Assembly (NCBI GenBank): GCA_046152925.1
Contig: JBJXFX010000018.1
Coordinates: 1 to 14,851, forward strand
Reading direction: 5' to 3'
Source of the DNA: CAMAUF01 sp046152925
Lineage (GTDB): Bacteria; Chloroflexota; Dehalococcoidia; Tepidiformales; Tepidiformaceae
DNA: 14,851 nt
Shown: one piece after another, positions 7,240 to 13,285 of the stretch
Layout: each line of letters opens with the position of its first letter
How positions within the stretch are numbered: position 1 is the first letter of the stretch
The notes under the pieces: generated by a model
Database searches by the model: none
What the model was told of the DNA's origin: nothing
The model's input: only the letters and a program-made list of their open reading frames with translations
Translations under genes and position numbers: made by a program

Positions 7240-8180
7240 CTCCTATCTGCTTCCCTCTTCAACAACCGCCGCACCTCGGCGACGCCCTCCACGGCCTCTT
7301 CCCACGTCTCCGTTTGCGCGCTCATGTTGAAGTGGCACGCGCCGGCCGCGACATAGGGCCGGAAGAAGGCGGCGACCTCCGCTGGCGTCCCGTAGGGCGT
7401 GAAGCGCTCAAAACGCTTGAACGGGATCCGGTAGAGGTTCTCCATCCCCGTGGCGACGCGTTCTCGGGCCGCAGCCTTCGTGGTCGCGATCCCGCACCAA
7501 GGCTGGAGGCTGTGGTCCCAAGCGACATCCGTGCGTCCCGCCTCCGCGGCATAAGCCTCGACCTCCGCCCGGCGCTCGGCGTACTTCTCCGGAGTGCTCC
7601 AGATCCCGAGCCAGCCATCGCCGAGCACCCCGGCGCGTCGCAGGGCACGGGGGTCGCGCCCGCCGACGATGATCGGCAACTCGACCGGCGTCCCCGGGAT
7701 GATCCGGGTGTGTTCGAACTCGTAGAACCGGCCCTGGTAATCGCTCCACTCGCCCGAGAGCAGGAGGCGGAGGATTTCGATGCACTCGTCTGTCCGCCGC
7801 CCGCGCGTCTTCGGGTCAATGCCGCAGATCTCGACTTCGTGACGGTCTTCGCCGCCAACGCCCACGCCAAGGATGAGCTTGCCGGGCGCGCGCTGGTTGA
7901 ACTGCGCGATCTGGCGGGCGGTGACCACGGGATGGCGCAGTGCGAGCAAGTAGACGCCGATGTAGACCGGCAAGTCGCTAAGCGCAGCGAGCGCCATCGC
8001 CTCGGTGAGGCCGTCTTGGCCCCAGCCCGTGTGAAACGAAACATGGGCGACGCCAACGTAGTCGATGCCCGCGAGCCGCATGCGGTCGAGGACGCGGGCG
8101 ACCTCGCGCTTGTCCGCGTCGATCTCGCCGCGCGGCAGGAACATCCCGACCCGGACAGGCAGCGCCGTCATCGCCGTCAT
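7221..8180 (-). CDS. LLM-class flavin-dependent oxidoreductase (luciferase-like)
   Basis: A TIM-barrel luciferase-like monooxygenase or F420-dependent oxidoreductase of about 319 aa. Family features are the start VRVGMFLPRGEIDADKREVA, the conserved ALRHPVVTARQIAQFNQRAPGKLILGVGVGG core and RGRRTDECIEILRLLLSGE, followed by the IIVGGRDPRALRRAGVLGDGWLG strand-turn. These enzymes use FMN or F420; the substrate cannot be read. Two starts 9 nt apart (8180 and 8171) are possible, neither with a Shine-Dalgarno. A weak TTCAAT lies 6 nt before the upper one. The open frame continues upstream, but that part is antisense to the DinB gene. The last residues (QHRDR) and the stop are encoded inside the REP element, so the original C-terminus was probably altered. 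Transcribed divergently from the DinB gene, with a 66 bp gap. Confidence 0.85.
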   Translation of the reverse strand: MTAMTALPVRVGMFLPRGEIDADKREVARVLDRMRLAGIDYVGVAHVSFHTGWGQDGLTEAMALAALSDLPVYIGVYLLALRHPVVTARQIAQFNQRAPGKLILGVGVGGEDRHEVEICGIDPKTRGRRTDECIEILRLLLSGEWSDYQGRFYEFEHTRIIPGTPVELPIIVGGRDPRALRRAGVLGDGWLGIWSTPEKYAERRAEVEAYAAEAGRTDVAWDHSLQPWCGIATTKAAARERVATGMENLYRIPFKRFERFTPYGTPAEVAAFFRPYVAAGACHFNMSAQTETWEEAVEGVAEVRRLLKREADRSQHRDR

Positions 8181-8234
8181 CGCCGCATTGAACAGGACGG
8201 CCAGACAACGCGCGACGGGTTTAACGCGGCGGGG

Positions 8235-8246
8235 TAGGCTTCGCCC
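8235..8246 (+). promoter_or_regulatory. Leaderless-type -10 box of the DinB gene
   Basis: TAGGCT (8235-8240) is followed by 6 nt and then the ATG at 8247. There is no Shine-Dalgarno. It shares the TAnGCT pattern with four other genes in the window. No clear -35 hexamer is seen. Confidence 0.5.
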
Positions 8247-8819
8247 ATGTCCGAACTGTTCGTCGCCTCGCTCAAGAACCGCATCCGCGCCATGAACCAG
8301 CTCTGGGAGATGGCGGTCGAGGACCTCACCCTCGACCAAGTGAACCACCACGAACGCGAGGGCGTCTTGCCGCTCGCCTTCAGTTTCAGCCACTACATGC
8401 GCTCCCAAGACAGCGCAATCAGCGTGGCTATCCTGAAAACTGCGCCGATCTGGCAGAGCGGCGGCTGGGCGGCAAAAATTGGCGTCAACGTCGACGACCT
8501 CGGCCGCGAACAGAGCGTCGCGACCATGGAGCTGCTGCACTTCGAAGACTTCGACGCCTACAAGGCGTACCAGAAGGCGGTCATTGCCCGCACGACCGAC
8601 GCGATGGCGTCGATCACGGCGGATGACCTCGCCGTGGTGCTCCTGCCACAGCTGCCTCCGAACATGCACAAAATCTTTGCGGCGATGGTCGTCGGGCTGG
8701 GCAACCCGTTTCACAAGCTCGATGCGCTGGAATGCTGGGTCTATCAGCACGGCCTGCGGCACATGGGCGAAATCGAGCACGGCCGCGCGCTCGTCGGCCT
8801 CGGCGGCATGACGAGCTAA
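8247..8819 (+). CDS. DinB-fold protein
   Basis: 190 aa protein with the DinB/YfiT-like four-helix bundle pattern. It has an N-terminal helix (SLKNRIRAMNQLWEMAVEDLT), a central helix with His49 (AFSFSHYMRSQD) and a C-terminal helix HGLRHMGEIEHGRALVGLGG. These histidines sit where DinB-family proteins bind a divalent metal. Members act as metal-dependent thiol S-transferases or are uncharacterised; which applies here cannot be told. The start at 8247 is set by the TAGGCT box 6 nt upstream, since no ribosome-binding site is present. It is divergent from the LLM oxidoreductase and is followed 31 bp later by the coiled-coil gene, which has its own -10 box. Confidence 0.82.
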   Translation: MSELFVASLKNRIRAMNQLWEMAVEDLTLDQVNHHEREGVLPLAFSFSHYMRSQDSAISVAILKTAPIWQSGGWAAKIGVNVDDLGREQSVATMELLHFEDFDAYKAYQKAVIARTTDAMASITADDLAVVLLPQLPPNMHKIFAAMVVGLGNPFHKLDALECWVYQHGLRHMGEIEHGRALVGLGGMTS

Positions 8820-8838
8820 CAGCGGCCGGCGCATCTGC

Positions 8839-8850
8839 TATGCTCGAATC
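8839..8850 (+). promoter_or_regulatory. Leaderless-type extended -10 box of the coiled-coil gene
   Basis: TGCTATGCT gives an extended -10 (TATGCT at 8839-8844), followed by 6 nt and the ATG at 8851. No Shine-Dalgarno is present. Confidence 0.55.
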
Positions 8851-9675
8851 ATGGCACTCGACGTCCGCGACGTGGAGGACTTCATCCGGTTGCTCCGCGA
8901 TAACCCGGAGCTCCGCGACGCCGCGCGCCGCGAATTAGTTGACGAGGACATGCGCGCGCTGCCCCTGATTGTGAGGCGGATCGCCGAGGCGCAGGAGCGG
9001 ACCGAGGTCAAAGTCGAGGAACTCGCCGAAGCTCAACGCCGGACCGAGGCGAAGGTCGAGGAACTCGCAACGCGCGTCGACCAGCTCGCCGAAGCTCAAC
9101 GCCGGACTGAGTTGAAGCTCGCCGAAGTCGTCGTCGCCCTTGGCGGGCTGCAAGAGGCCGTCGCCGGCCTCTCCAAGACGGCCGCCGAGACGCAACGCAG
9201 GCTCGACCACATCGACGGCCGGTTGGCAAACCTTGAGGGTTGGCGTTACGAGATGAAGTTCAACGTCATTTCCCACCTCTGGGACATGGTCCGCAAACCC
9301 GTCCGCGTTGCGGTGTACGACATCGACGCGGTCATCGATGCGCGAGACGCTGGCAAGCTCTCGGATGATGACTGGCAGCAACTGCGGGCAGTGGATGGCG
9401 TGTATCTCGCGCGTCTCGGTCGGGGCGAGAACGCCCGGCAGGTCTATGTAACCGTCGAGATCTCGAAAGTGGTAGACCGCCGCGACATCGAGCGCGCCGC
9501 CGATCGCGCGGCAATCCTGCGTCGCTGCGGCCTGGACACGCTCGCCGCTGCCGCCGGCAGCCAGGTCACGCTCGGCGGACGCCAGATGGCGACCGAGCGC
9601 CAGGTGCACCTGCTGGTCGACCGGCCGAACGACGCGGTCCCCGACGAGCCGGACGACCGGGCAGCGCAAGACTGA
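8851..9675 (+). CDS. Coiled-coil protein with a PD-(D/E)XK nuclease-like C-terminal region
   Basis: 274 aa. Residues 1-40 form a short helical head. Residues about 42-130 are a coiled coil built on an AEAQ(R/E)RTE repeat (copies at 45-52, 59-66 and 80-87) with VEELA or LKLAE linkers. The C-terminal part (131-270) contains RVAVYDIDAVIDARDAGKLSDDDWQQL, VYVTVEISKVVDRRDIERAADRAAILRRCGLDT and a last strand ERQVHLLVD. The VxVEIS strand followed by an Asp/Arg-rich helix resembles the restriction-endonuclease-like folds found in similar coiled-coil proteins of cyanobacteria and Chloroflexota; Glu203 could be a catalytic residue. No enzymatic activity is established. Exact 23-base repeats in the DNA (from 9022 and 9088) show the coiled coil grew by duplication. 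Confidence 0.7.
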   Translation: MALDVRDVEDFIRLLRDNPELRDAARRELVDEDMRALPLIVRRIAEAQERTEVKVEELAEAQRRTEAKVEELATRVDQLAEAQRRTELKLAEVVVALGGLQEAVAGLSKTAAETQRRLDHIDGRLANLEGWRYEMKFNVISHLWDMVRKPVRVAVYDIDAVIDARDAGKLSDDDWQQLRAVDGVYLARLGRGENARQVYVTVEISKVVDRRDIERAADRAAILRRCGLDTLAAAAGSQVTLGGRQMATERQVHLLVDRPNDAVPDEPDDRAAQD

Positions 9676-9683
9676 CCAGTGCA

Positions 9684-9721
9684 TGAATAAAGCGCCCCAG
9701 GACTTTCCGTCCTGGGGCGCT
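9684..9721 (-). terminator. Intrinsic terminator of groESL, possibly bidirectional
   Basis: A perfect 13-bp stem (AGCGCCCCAGGAC at 9691-9703 with its complement at 9709-9721) and a 5-nt loop lie 24 bp after the groEL stop. On the minus strand the stem is followed by TTTATTC. On the plus strand it follows the coiled-coil gene, but with a weaker T-rich tail (CTTCGTTCT), so it may end both converging transcripts. Confidence 0.85.
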
Positions 9722-9744
9722 CTTCGTTCTGGTGCCGGTAGCCC

Positions 9745-11367
9745 TTAGTAGTCTTCGGGCGGGGGCGGGGCCGCCATCGGCGGCTGCGGGAGCTCCGCGA
9801 TCAACGTCTCCGTCGTGAGCACGAGGGCGCTGATGCTGACGGCGTTTTCCAGCGCCGAGCGGCTCACCTTCACCGGGTCGACGATGCCGAGTTCGAACAT
9901 GTCGCCCCAGCGGTCGTTTTCGGCGTCCCAACCGTGATTCGGGTCCTTCAGGTTGCGGATCCGGTTGACGATGACCGCGCCTTCGAGACCGCCGTTCTCG
10001 GCGATCAGCGCGGTCGGGGCTTCCAGGCAGCTCCGGACAAGCTCGACGCCCATCCGCTCGTCGTCATTCGGGACTTCCTTGGCGAGCTTATCGAGCGCGG
10101 CCTGCGCGCGGATGAAGGCGACGCCGCCGCCGGGGACAACGCCCTCGTCGACCGCCGCGCGGGTGGCGCTGAGGGCGTCCTCCACGCGGGCCTTCTTCTC
10201 CTTCATCTCGACTTCGGTGGCAGCGCCGACCTTGATGACGGCGACGCCGCCAGCAAGCTTCGCGAGGCGCTCCTGGAGCTTCTCGCGGTCGAAGTCGCTG
10301 GTCGCGTCGTCGATCTGGGCCTTGATCTGCTTGATCCGGGCCTGGATCGCCTCATCGGTGCCGTGGCCCTCGATGATCGTGGTGTCGTCTTTGCCGGAGA
10401 CGATGCGGCGGGCGCGGCCGAGGTCGGCGATCGTCGCACCGTCGAGCTTGAGGCCGATGTCCTCGGTGATGAGCGTGCCGCCGGTGAGGCAGGCGAGGTC
10501 TTCGAGCATCGCCTTGCGGCGGTCGCCGAAGCTCGGCGCCTTGCAGGCGAGGACGTTGATCGTGCCGCGCATCTTGTTCACGACGAGCGTGGCGAGGGCC
10601 TCGCCGTCGATGTCGTCACAGATGATCACGATGTCCTTGGAGACCTGGAGCACCTTTTCGAGCAGGGGCAGGATCTCCTGCACCGCCGAGATCTTCTTGT
10701 CCGTGACGATGATGTACGGGTTTTCGATGACCGCTTCCATGCGGTCGGTGTTCGTGACGAAATAGGGGGAGACGTAGCCGCGGTCGAGCTGGAGGCCGTC
10801 CACGAACTCTGTCTCGAACTTGATGCCACGAGACTCTTCGATCGTGATGACGCCGTCCTTGCCGACCTTCTCCATCACGTCTGCGATCAGGGCGCCGATC
10901 TCCTTGTCGTTGCCAGAAATGGCGGCGACATGTTCGATCTGCTCCTTGGAGAGGACGGGGCGGGCCTGGGCGCGGAGGTCCGCGACGGCGGCCGCGAGGG
11001 CCTTTTCGATGCCGCGCTTGACGACCATCGGGTTCGCGCCAGAAGTGACGACCTTCATGCCGCCGCGCACCAGCGCCTGAGCGAGGACCGTCGCGGTCGT
11101 GGTGCCGTCCCCAGCGACGTCGTTCGTCTTCGTCGCAACCTGCTTGGCGAGCTGGGCGCCCATGTTCTCGAACGGGTCGTCGAGCTCAATCTCGCGGGCG
11201 ACGGTGACGCCGTCCTTCGTGATGGCTGGGGCGCCGAATTTCTTATCGATCACGACGTTCCGGCCCCGGGGGCCGAGCGTCACCTTGACGGCATCGGCAA
11301 GGGCATCGACGCCGTCCCTGAGGCGCCGGCGGGCTACCTCATCGAAAACGAGTTGCTTCGCAACCAT
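9745..11367 (-). CDS. groEL: Chaperonin GroEL (60 kDa)
   Basis: ATP-dependent cytosolic folding chaperonin of 540 aa. It shows the equatorial signature DAVKVTLGPRGRNVVIDKKFGAPAITKDG (near residues 25-53) and the nucleotide-binding GDGTT at 86-90. The intermediate/apical segments include IKFETEFVDGLQLDRGYVSPYF, and the C-terminal equatorial motif EEGVVPGGG appears here as DEGVVPGGGVAFIRA. The start at 11367 (MVAKQLVF) is preferred over an in-frame start 24 nt upstream because AAAGGAG lies 5 nt before it. The C-terminal tail is proline-rich (ELPQPPMAAPPPPEDY) where most GroELs end in GGM repeats. It is second in the operon, 72 bp after groES, and is controlled by the upstream CIRCE. Confidence 0.98.
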   Translation of the reverse strand: MVAKQLVFDEVARRRLRDGVDALADAVKVTLGPRGRNVVIDKKFGAPAITKDGVTVAREIELDDPFENMGAQLAKQVATKTNDVAGDGTTTATVLAQALVRGGMKVVTSGANPMVVKRGIEKALAAAVADLRAQARPVLSKEQIEHVAAISGNDKEIGALIADVMEKVGKDGVITIEESRGIKFETEFVDGLQLDRGYVSPYFVTNTDRMEAVIENPYIIVTDKKISAVQEILPLLEKVLQVSKDIVIICDDIDGEALATLVVNKMRGTINVLACKAPSFGDRRKAMLEDLACLTGGTLITEDIGLKLDGATIADLGRARRIVSGKDDTTIIEGHGTDEAIQARIKQIKAQIDDATSDFDREKLQERLAKLAGGVAVIKVGAATEVEMKEKKARVEDALSATRAAVDEGVVPGGGVAFIRAQAALDKLAKEVPNDDERMGVELVRSCLEAPTALIAENGGLEGAVIVNRIRNLKDPNHGWDAENDRWGDMFELGIVDPVKVSRSALENAVSISALVLTTETLIAELPQPPMAAPPPPEDY

Positions 11368-11389
11368 TGGGACTCCTTTGGGAGACAAC

Positions 11390-11424
11390 AAAGGGCACGC
11401 CGGGGACGAACCCGGGTGCCCTTG
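11390..11424 (-). promoter_or_regulatory. Intercistronic hairpin between groES and groEL
   Basis: AAGGGCAC-CCGGG pairs with CCCGGG-TGCCCTT around a short loop, with one bulged base. This makes a stable stem just upstream of the groEL ribosome-binding site. No T-run follows, so it is more likely an mRNA processing, stability or partial attenuation element than a terminator. Function is inferred. Confidence 0.5.
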
Positions 11425-11439
11425 TGGCGTGCGTCGAAG

Positions 11440-11769
11440 CTAGACGACGAGCTTGGCGAGGATGTCCTTGTCGTTGAGGACGATGTACTCGTCGCCATCG
11501 AGCTTGATCTCGGTGCCCGTGTACTTGGCGTAGAGGATGCGGTCGCCGACGCCGACGTCGATCGGGACGCGCTTGCCGTTGTCATCGAGGCGGCCGGGGC
11601 CGACGGCGACGACTTCGCCCTGCTGGGGCTTTTCCTTCACGGTATCGGGGATCACCAGGCCGCTGGCAGTGACTTCGTCCTGCTTCAGCGGGGTGATGAC
11701 GATGCGGTCAGCGAGGGGGATGAGCTTGGTCTTCGCCTTCGCGGCGGGTGCAGCAGCCTTTGCGGCCAT
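11440..11769 (-). CDS. groES: Co-chaperonin GroES
   Basis: Heptameric lid of the GroEL cage, 109 aa. The conserved core starts at KLIPLADRIVITPL. It is followed by the mobile loop that contacts GroEL (DEVTASGLVIPDTVKEKPQQGEVVAVGPG) and the C-terminal GDRILYAKYTGTEIKLDGDEYIVLNDKDILA. An Ala/Lys-rich leader of about 13 residues (MAAKAAAPAAKAK) precedes the core and makes it longer than the usual 95-98 aa. The start at 11769 has GGAGG 9 nt upstream. It is first in the groESL operon, behind an extended -10 box that overlaps a CIRCE operator. Confidence 0.98.
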   Translation of the reverse strand: MAAKAAAPAAKAKTKLIPLADRIVITPLKQDEVTASGLVIPDTVKEKPQQGEVVAVGPGRLDDNGKRVPIDVGVGDRILYAKYTGTEIKLDGDEYIVLNDKDILAKLVV

Positions 11770-11814
11770 TGAGGGGTGCCTCCGTTCAACGGTAAGGATG
11801 GGTTGGCAAAACGG

Positions 11815-11820
11815 ATATTA
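11815..11820 (-). promoter_or_regulatory. groESL promoter, extended -10 box
   Basis: On the minus strand TGCTAATAT contains TAATAT (11820-11815) with an upstream TGn, predicting a start near 11807 and a leader of about 38 nt. The -35 region is weak. The box overlaps the CIRCE right arm, so HrcA binding would block it. Confidence 0.55.
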
Positions 11821-11844
11821 GCACTCGCTCCGTTAGAGTGCTAG
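11818..11844. promoter_or_regulatory. CIRCE operator for HrcA
   Basis: TTAGCACTC (11818-11826), nine bases, then GAGTGCTAG (11836-11844). This matches the CIRCE consensus TTAGCACTC-N9-GAGTGCTAA with one base different. It predicts heat-inducible repression of groESL by HrcA, whose gene is not in the window. Confidence 0.95.
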
Positions 11845-11858
11845 TGGTCTGGCAGAGA

Positions 11859-11867
11859 GAGTGCTAA
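11859..11867. promoter_or_regulatory. Additional CIRCE half-site
   Basis: GAGTGCTAA, a perfect CIRCE half-site, lies 23 bp from the start of the corresponding arm of the full operator, on the promoter-distal side. No matching TTAGCACTC arm is at the right distance of nine bases from it. Confidence 0.6.
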
Positions 11868-11879
11868 CCGCGCCCCGCG

Positions 11880-12272
11880 TCACTCGTTGGGCGCCTCGAC
11901 CCATTGCACCAGTTGATAGACCACGCCGTTCGGGTCGGCGACCTGGAAGTAGCGCTCGCCCCAGGGCTCTGTTTCCAACGGCGTCACAATGGCGACCCCT
12001 TCCGCTTGGACGCGGAGGTACTCGCCCTCAATGTCGTCGACCACGAAGGCGATCAGGAGGCCGTCGGCGGTATGCCCGGCAAGCTGCGCCGGCTTGAAGC
12101 TGCCCAAGCCCGTCCGGAGGAAGATGAGGTTGAAGCCGGCATCCGACCGCTTGAGCGAGACGAACCCGTCGGCTGCCATCGCGGTTTCGAAGCCGAAGTG
12201 GTCGCGGGCGAAGGCCGCCGAGGCCTCCACATCCGGGACGTTGAGCGACAGGGCCGACGCGGTGATGTTCAT
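11880..12272 (-). CDS. VOC-fold (glyoxalase/bleomycin resistance/dioxygenase superfamily) protein
   Basis: 130 aa, a single vicinal-oxygen-chelate domain pair. The first bab(b)b unit is ALSLNVPDVEASAAFARDHFGFETAMAADGFVSLKR. The second is LLIAFVVDDIEGEYLRVQAEGVAIVTPLETEPWGERYFQVADPNGVVYQLVQW, with the characteristic WGERYFQVADPNG turn and a potential metal ligand Glu. The N-terminal His/Glu ligand of true glyoxalase I is not evident, so the catalytic role is unknown. The start at 12272 is supported by TACGCT 7 nt upstream and no Shine-Dalgarno. It is the minus-strand neighbour upstream of groESL, but transcription towards CIRCE makes it a separate unit; read-through into the operon is possible. 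Confidence 0.88.
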   Translation of the reverse strand: MNITASALSLNVPDVEASAAFARDHFGFETAMAADGFVSLKRSDAGFNLIFLRTGLGSFKPAQLAGHTADGLLIAFVVDDIEGEYLRVQAEGVAIVTPLETEPWGERYFQVADPNGVVYQLVQWVEAPNE

Positions 12273-12285
12273 TCGACCAAGCGTA
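12273..12285 (-). promoter_or_regulatory. Leaderless-type -10 box of the VOC gene
   Basis: On the minus strand TACGCT (12285-12280) is followed by 7 nt and then ATG at 12272. No Shine-Dalgarno is present. Confidence 0.45.
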
Positions 12286-12436
12286 CGGCCGCCAGCTGAA
12301 GCCCGTCACCCCACAAAAGGCTTTCCTTGCGCTTGCCCCAGCGCGCTTCCCTAACGGCCGCCACCTCTGGCATGTTGGAGCGAGCGCGTGGCCGGCGCCC
12401 ACGAGCGACGCAGCCCCACCCCTGGAGGCGCACGCC
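12286..12436. other. Intergenic region upstream of the lipoprotein gene
   Basis: Between the divergent VOC and lipoprotein genes. It holds a strong Shine-Dalgarno GGAGG (12424-12428) 8 nt before the lipoprotein ATG. I see no convincing -10/-35 pair, repeat or RNA gene in it. Confidence 0.4.
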
Positions 12437-13285
12437 ATGCAAACCCCACGGATTATGCTCAGCTTCGCCCTAGCCTTCGGGCTGCTCGCTTGGGCAGCCG
12501 CCGCTTGTGGCGACGACGACGACGACGAACCGGAGACACCGGGCCCCACAACAACGACAGGGGCGTCCACGACCCCGTCCGGGCCGACCCCCACGCAGGG
12601 CGCGAACCCGCCGTCCGTCACCGTCACGGTGGTCCCTACTCCGGCCGGCGCGACCTCGGACAGCCTCGCCCGGAGCCCGCAGTACGTCCTGTACGAGGTC
12701 GGCGAGTCGGAGACGGTCTCGTTCATCGCGGCCGCGATGAGCGCAACGACGGGCCCGACGCCGGCTGGGTTCGCTGACCAGATCAAGCAAATCAATCGCC
12801 TGACCGACGAGAAGGTTGCGCCAGGGCTAACGCTGGCGGTCCCGCTTCGGCTCGCGGGGACGCTTTCGCTCATCCCAGAGGCGTCCGTCGAGTCGGCGGT
12901 GGGTGTCGGCGGCAAGGCCGGCAAGCTCGTCTTGTTGCAGCCGAGCTTGAAGCTGCGCGAAGGCTTCCTCGGAAAGCTCGGGCTCCACCGCGTGGCGCTG
13001 GCCGATGGGACGCCGGACCGCGAAGGCTTCGGCTACCTCACGGAGTACTGGCTGGCCGACCGCTCGGTGGTCAAAGAGGGCGGCATCGACCCCGACGCCC
13101 GCTTCTCCGACCCGGGCTTCATCGTCGCCGCCGGGACGTATGCCGAGACGCTCGGCAGCTCGCGCCAGGGCGACCTCCATCGCTTCGAGCGAGATGGCGT
13201 GCCGTATGCCGTCAAGGTGTTGCGCGGCGTCACCCGCACGCCGGCCGAGCTCGCCGCATTACTGGAGACGGCCAAGGACCGTTAG
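12437..13285 (+). CDS. Secreted lipoprotein with a degenerate LysM-like domain
   Basis: 282 aa. The N-terminus is a lipoprotein signal peptide: basic start, hydrophobic LSFALAFGLLAWAAAAC and lipobox ending at Cys24. A Gly/Asp cluster (GDDDDDE) and a Thr/Pro-rich linker to about residue 75 follow, typical of a surface-exposed tether. Residues about 83-137 (YVLYEVGESETVSFIAAAM...QIKQINRL...VAPGLTLAVPL) follow the LysM pattern, with the final QxNxL and PGxxLxVP elements. The C-terminal 140 residues are unrecognised. The start has GGAGG 8 nt upstream. The stop codon abuts the stop of the convergent glycoside hydrolase gene. It probably binds cell-wall glycan, but this is inference. Confidence 0.78.
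   Translation: MQTPRIMLSFALAFGLLAWAAAACGDDDDDEPETPGPTTTTGASTTPSGPTPTQGANPPSVTVTVVPTPAGATSDSLARSPQYVLYEVGESETVSFIAAAMSATTGPTPAGFADQIKQINRLTDEKVAPGLTLAVPLRLAGTLSLIPEASVESAVGVGGKAGKLVLLQPSLKLREGFLGKLGLHRVALADGTPDREGFGYLTEYWLADRSVVKEGGIDPDARFSDPGFIVAAGTYAETLGSSRQGDLHRFERDGVPYAVKVLRGVTRTPAELAALLETAKDR

Noticed and set aside
8181..8834. N-terminal extension of the LLM oxidoreductase frame
   Set aside because: The frame is open but antisense to the DinB gene, and luciferase-like proteins begin at VRVGMFLP, just after 8180.
9934..11772. Long plus-strand open frame (612 codons) opposite groESL
   Set aside because: Its sequence is a low-complexity Asp/Val/Arg/Leu shadow of groEL and groES, with no recognisable domain and no ribosome-binding site of note.
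12028..12924. 298-codon minus-strand open frame across the VOC/lipoprotein intergenic region
   Set aside because: It overlaps two well-supported genes in other frames, is Ser/Pro/Ala/Gly biased and has no domain signature.
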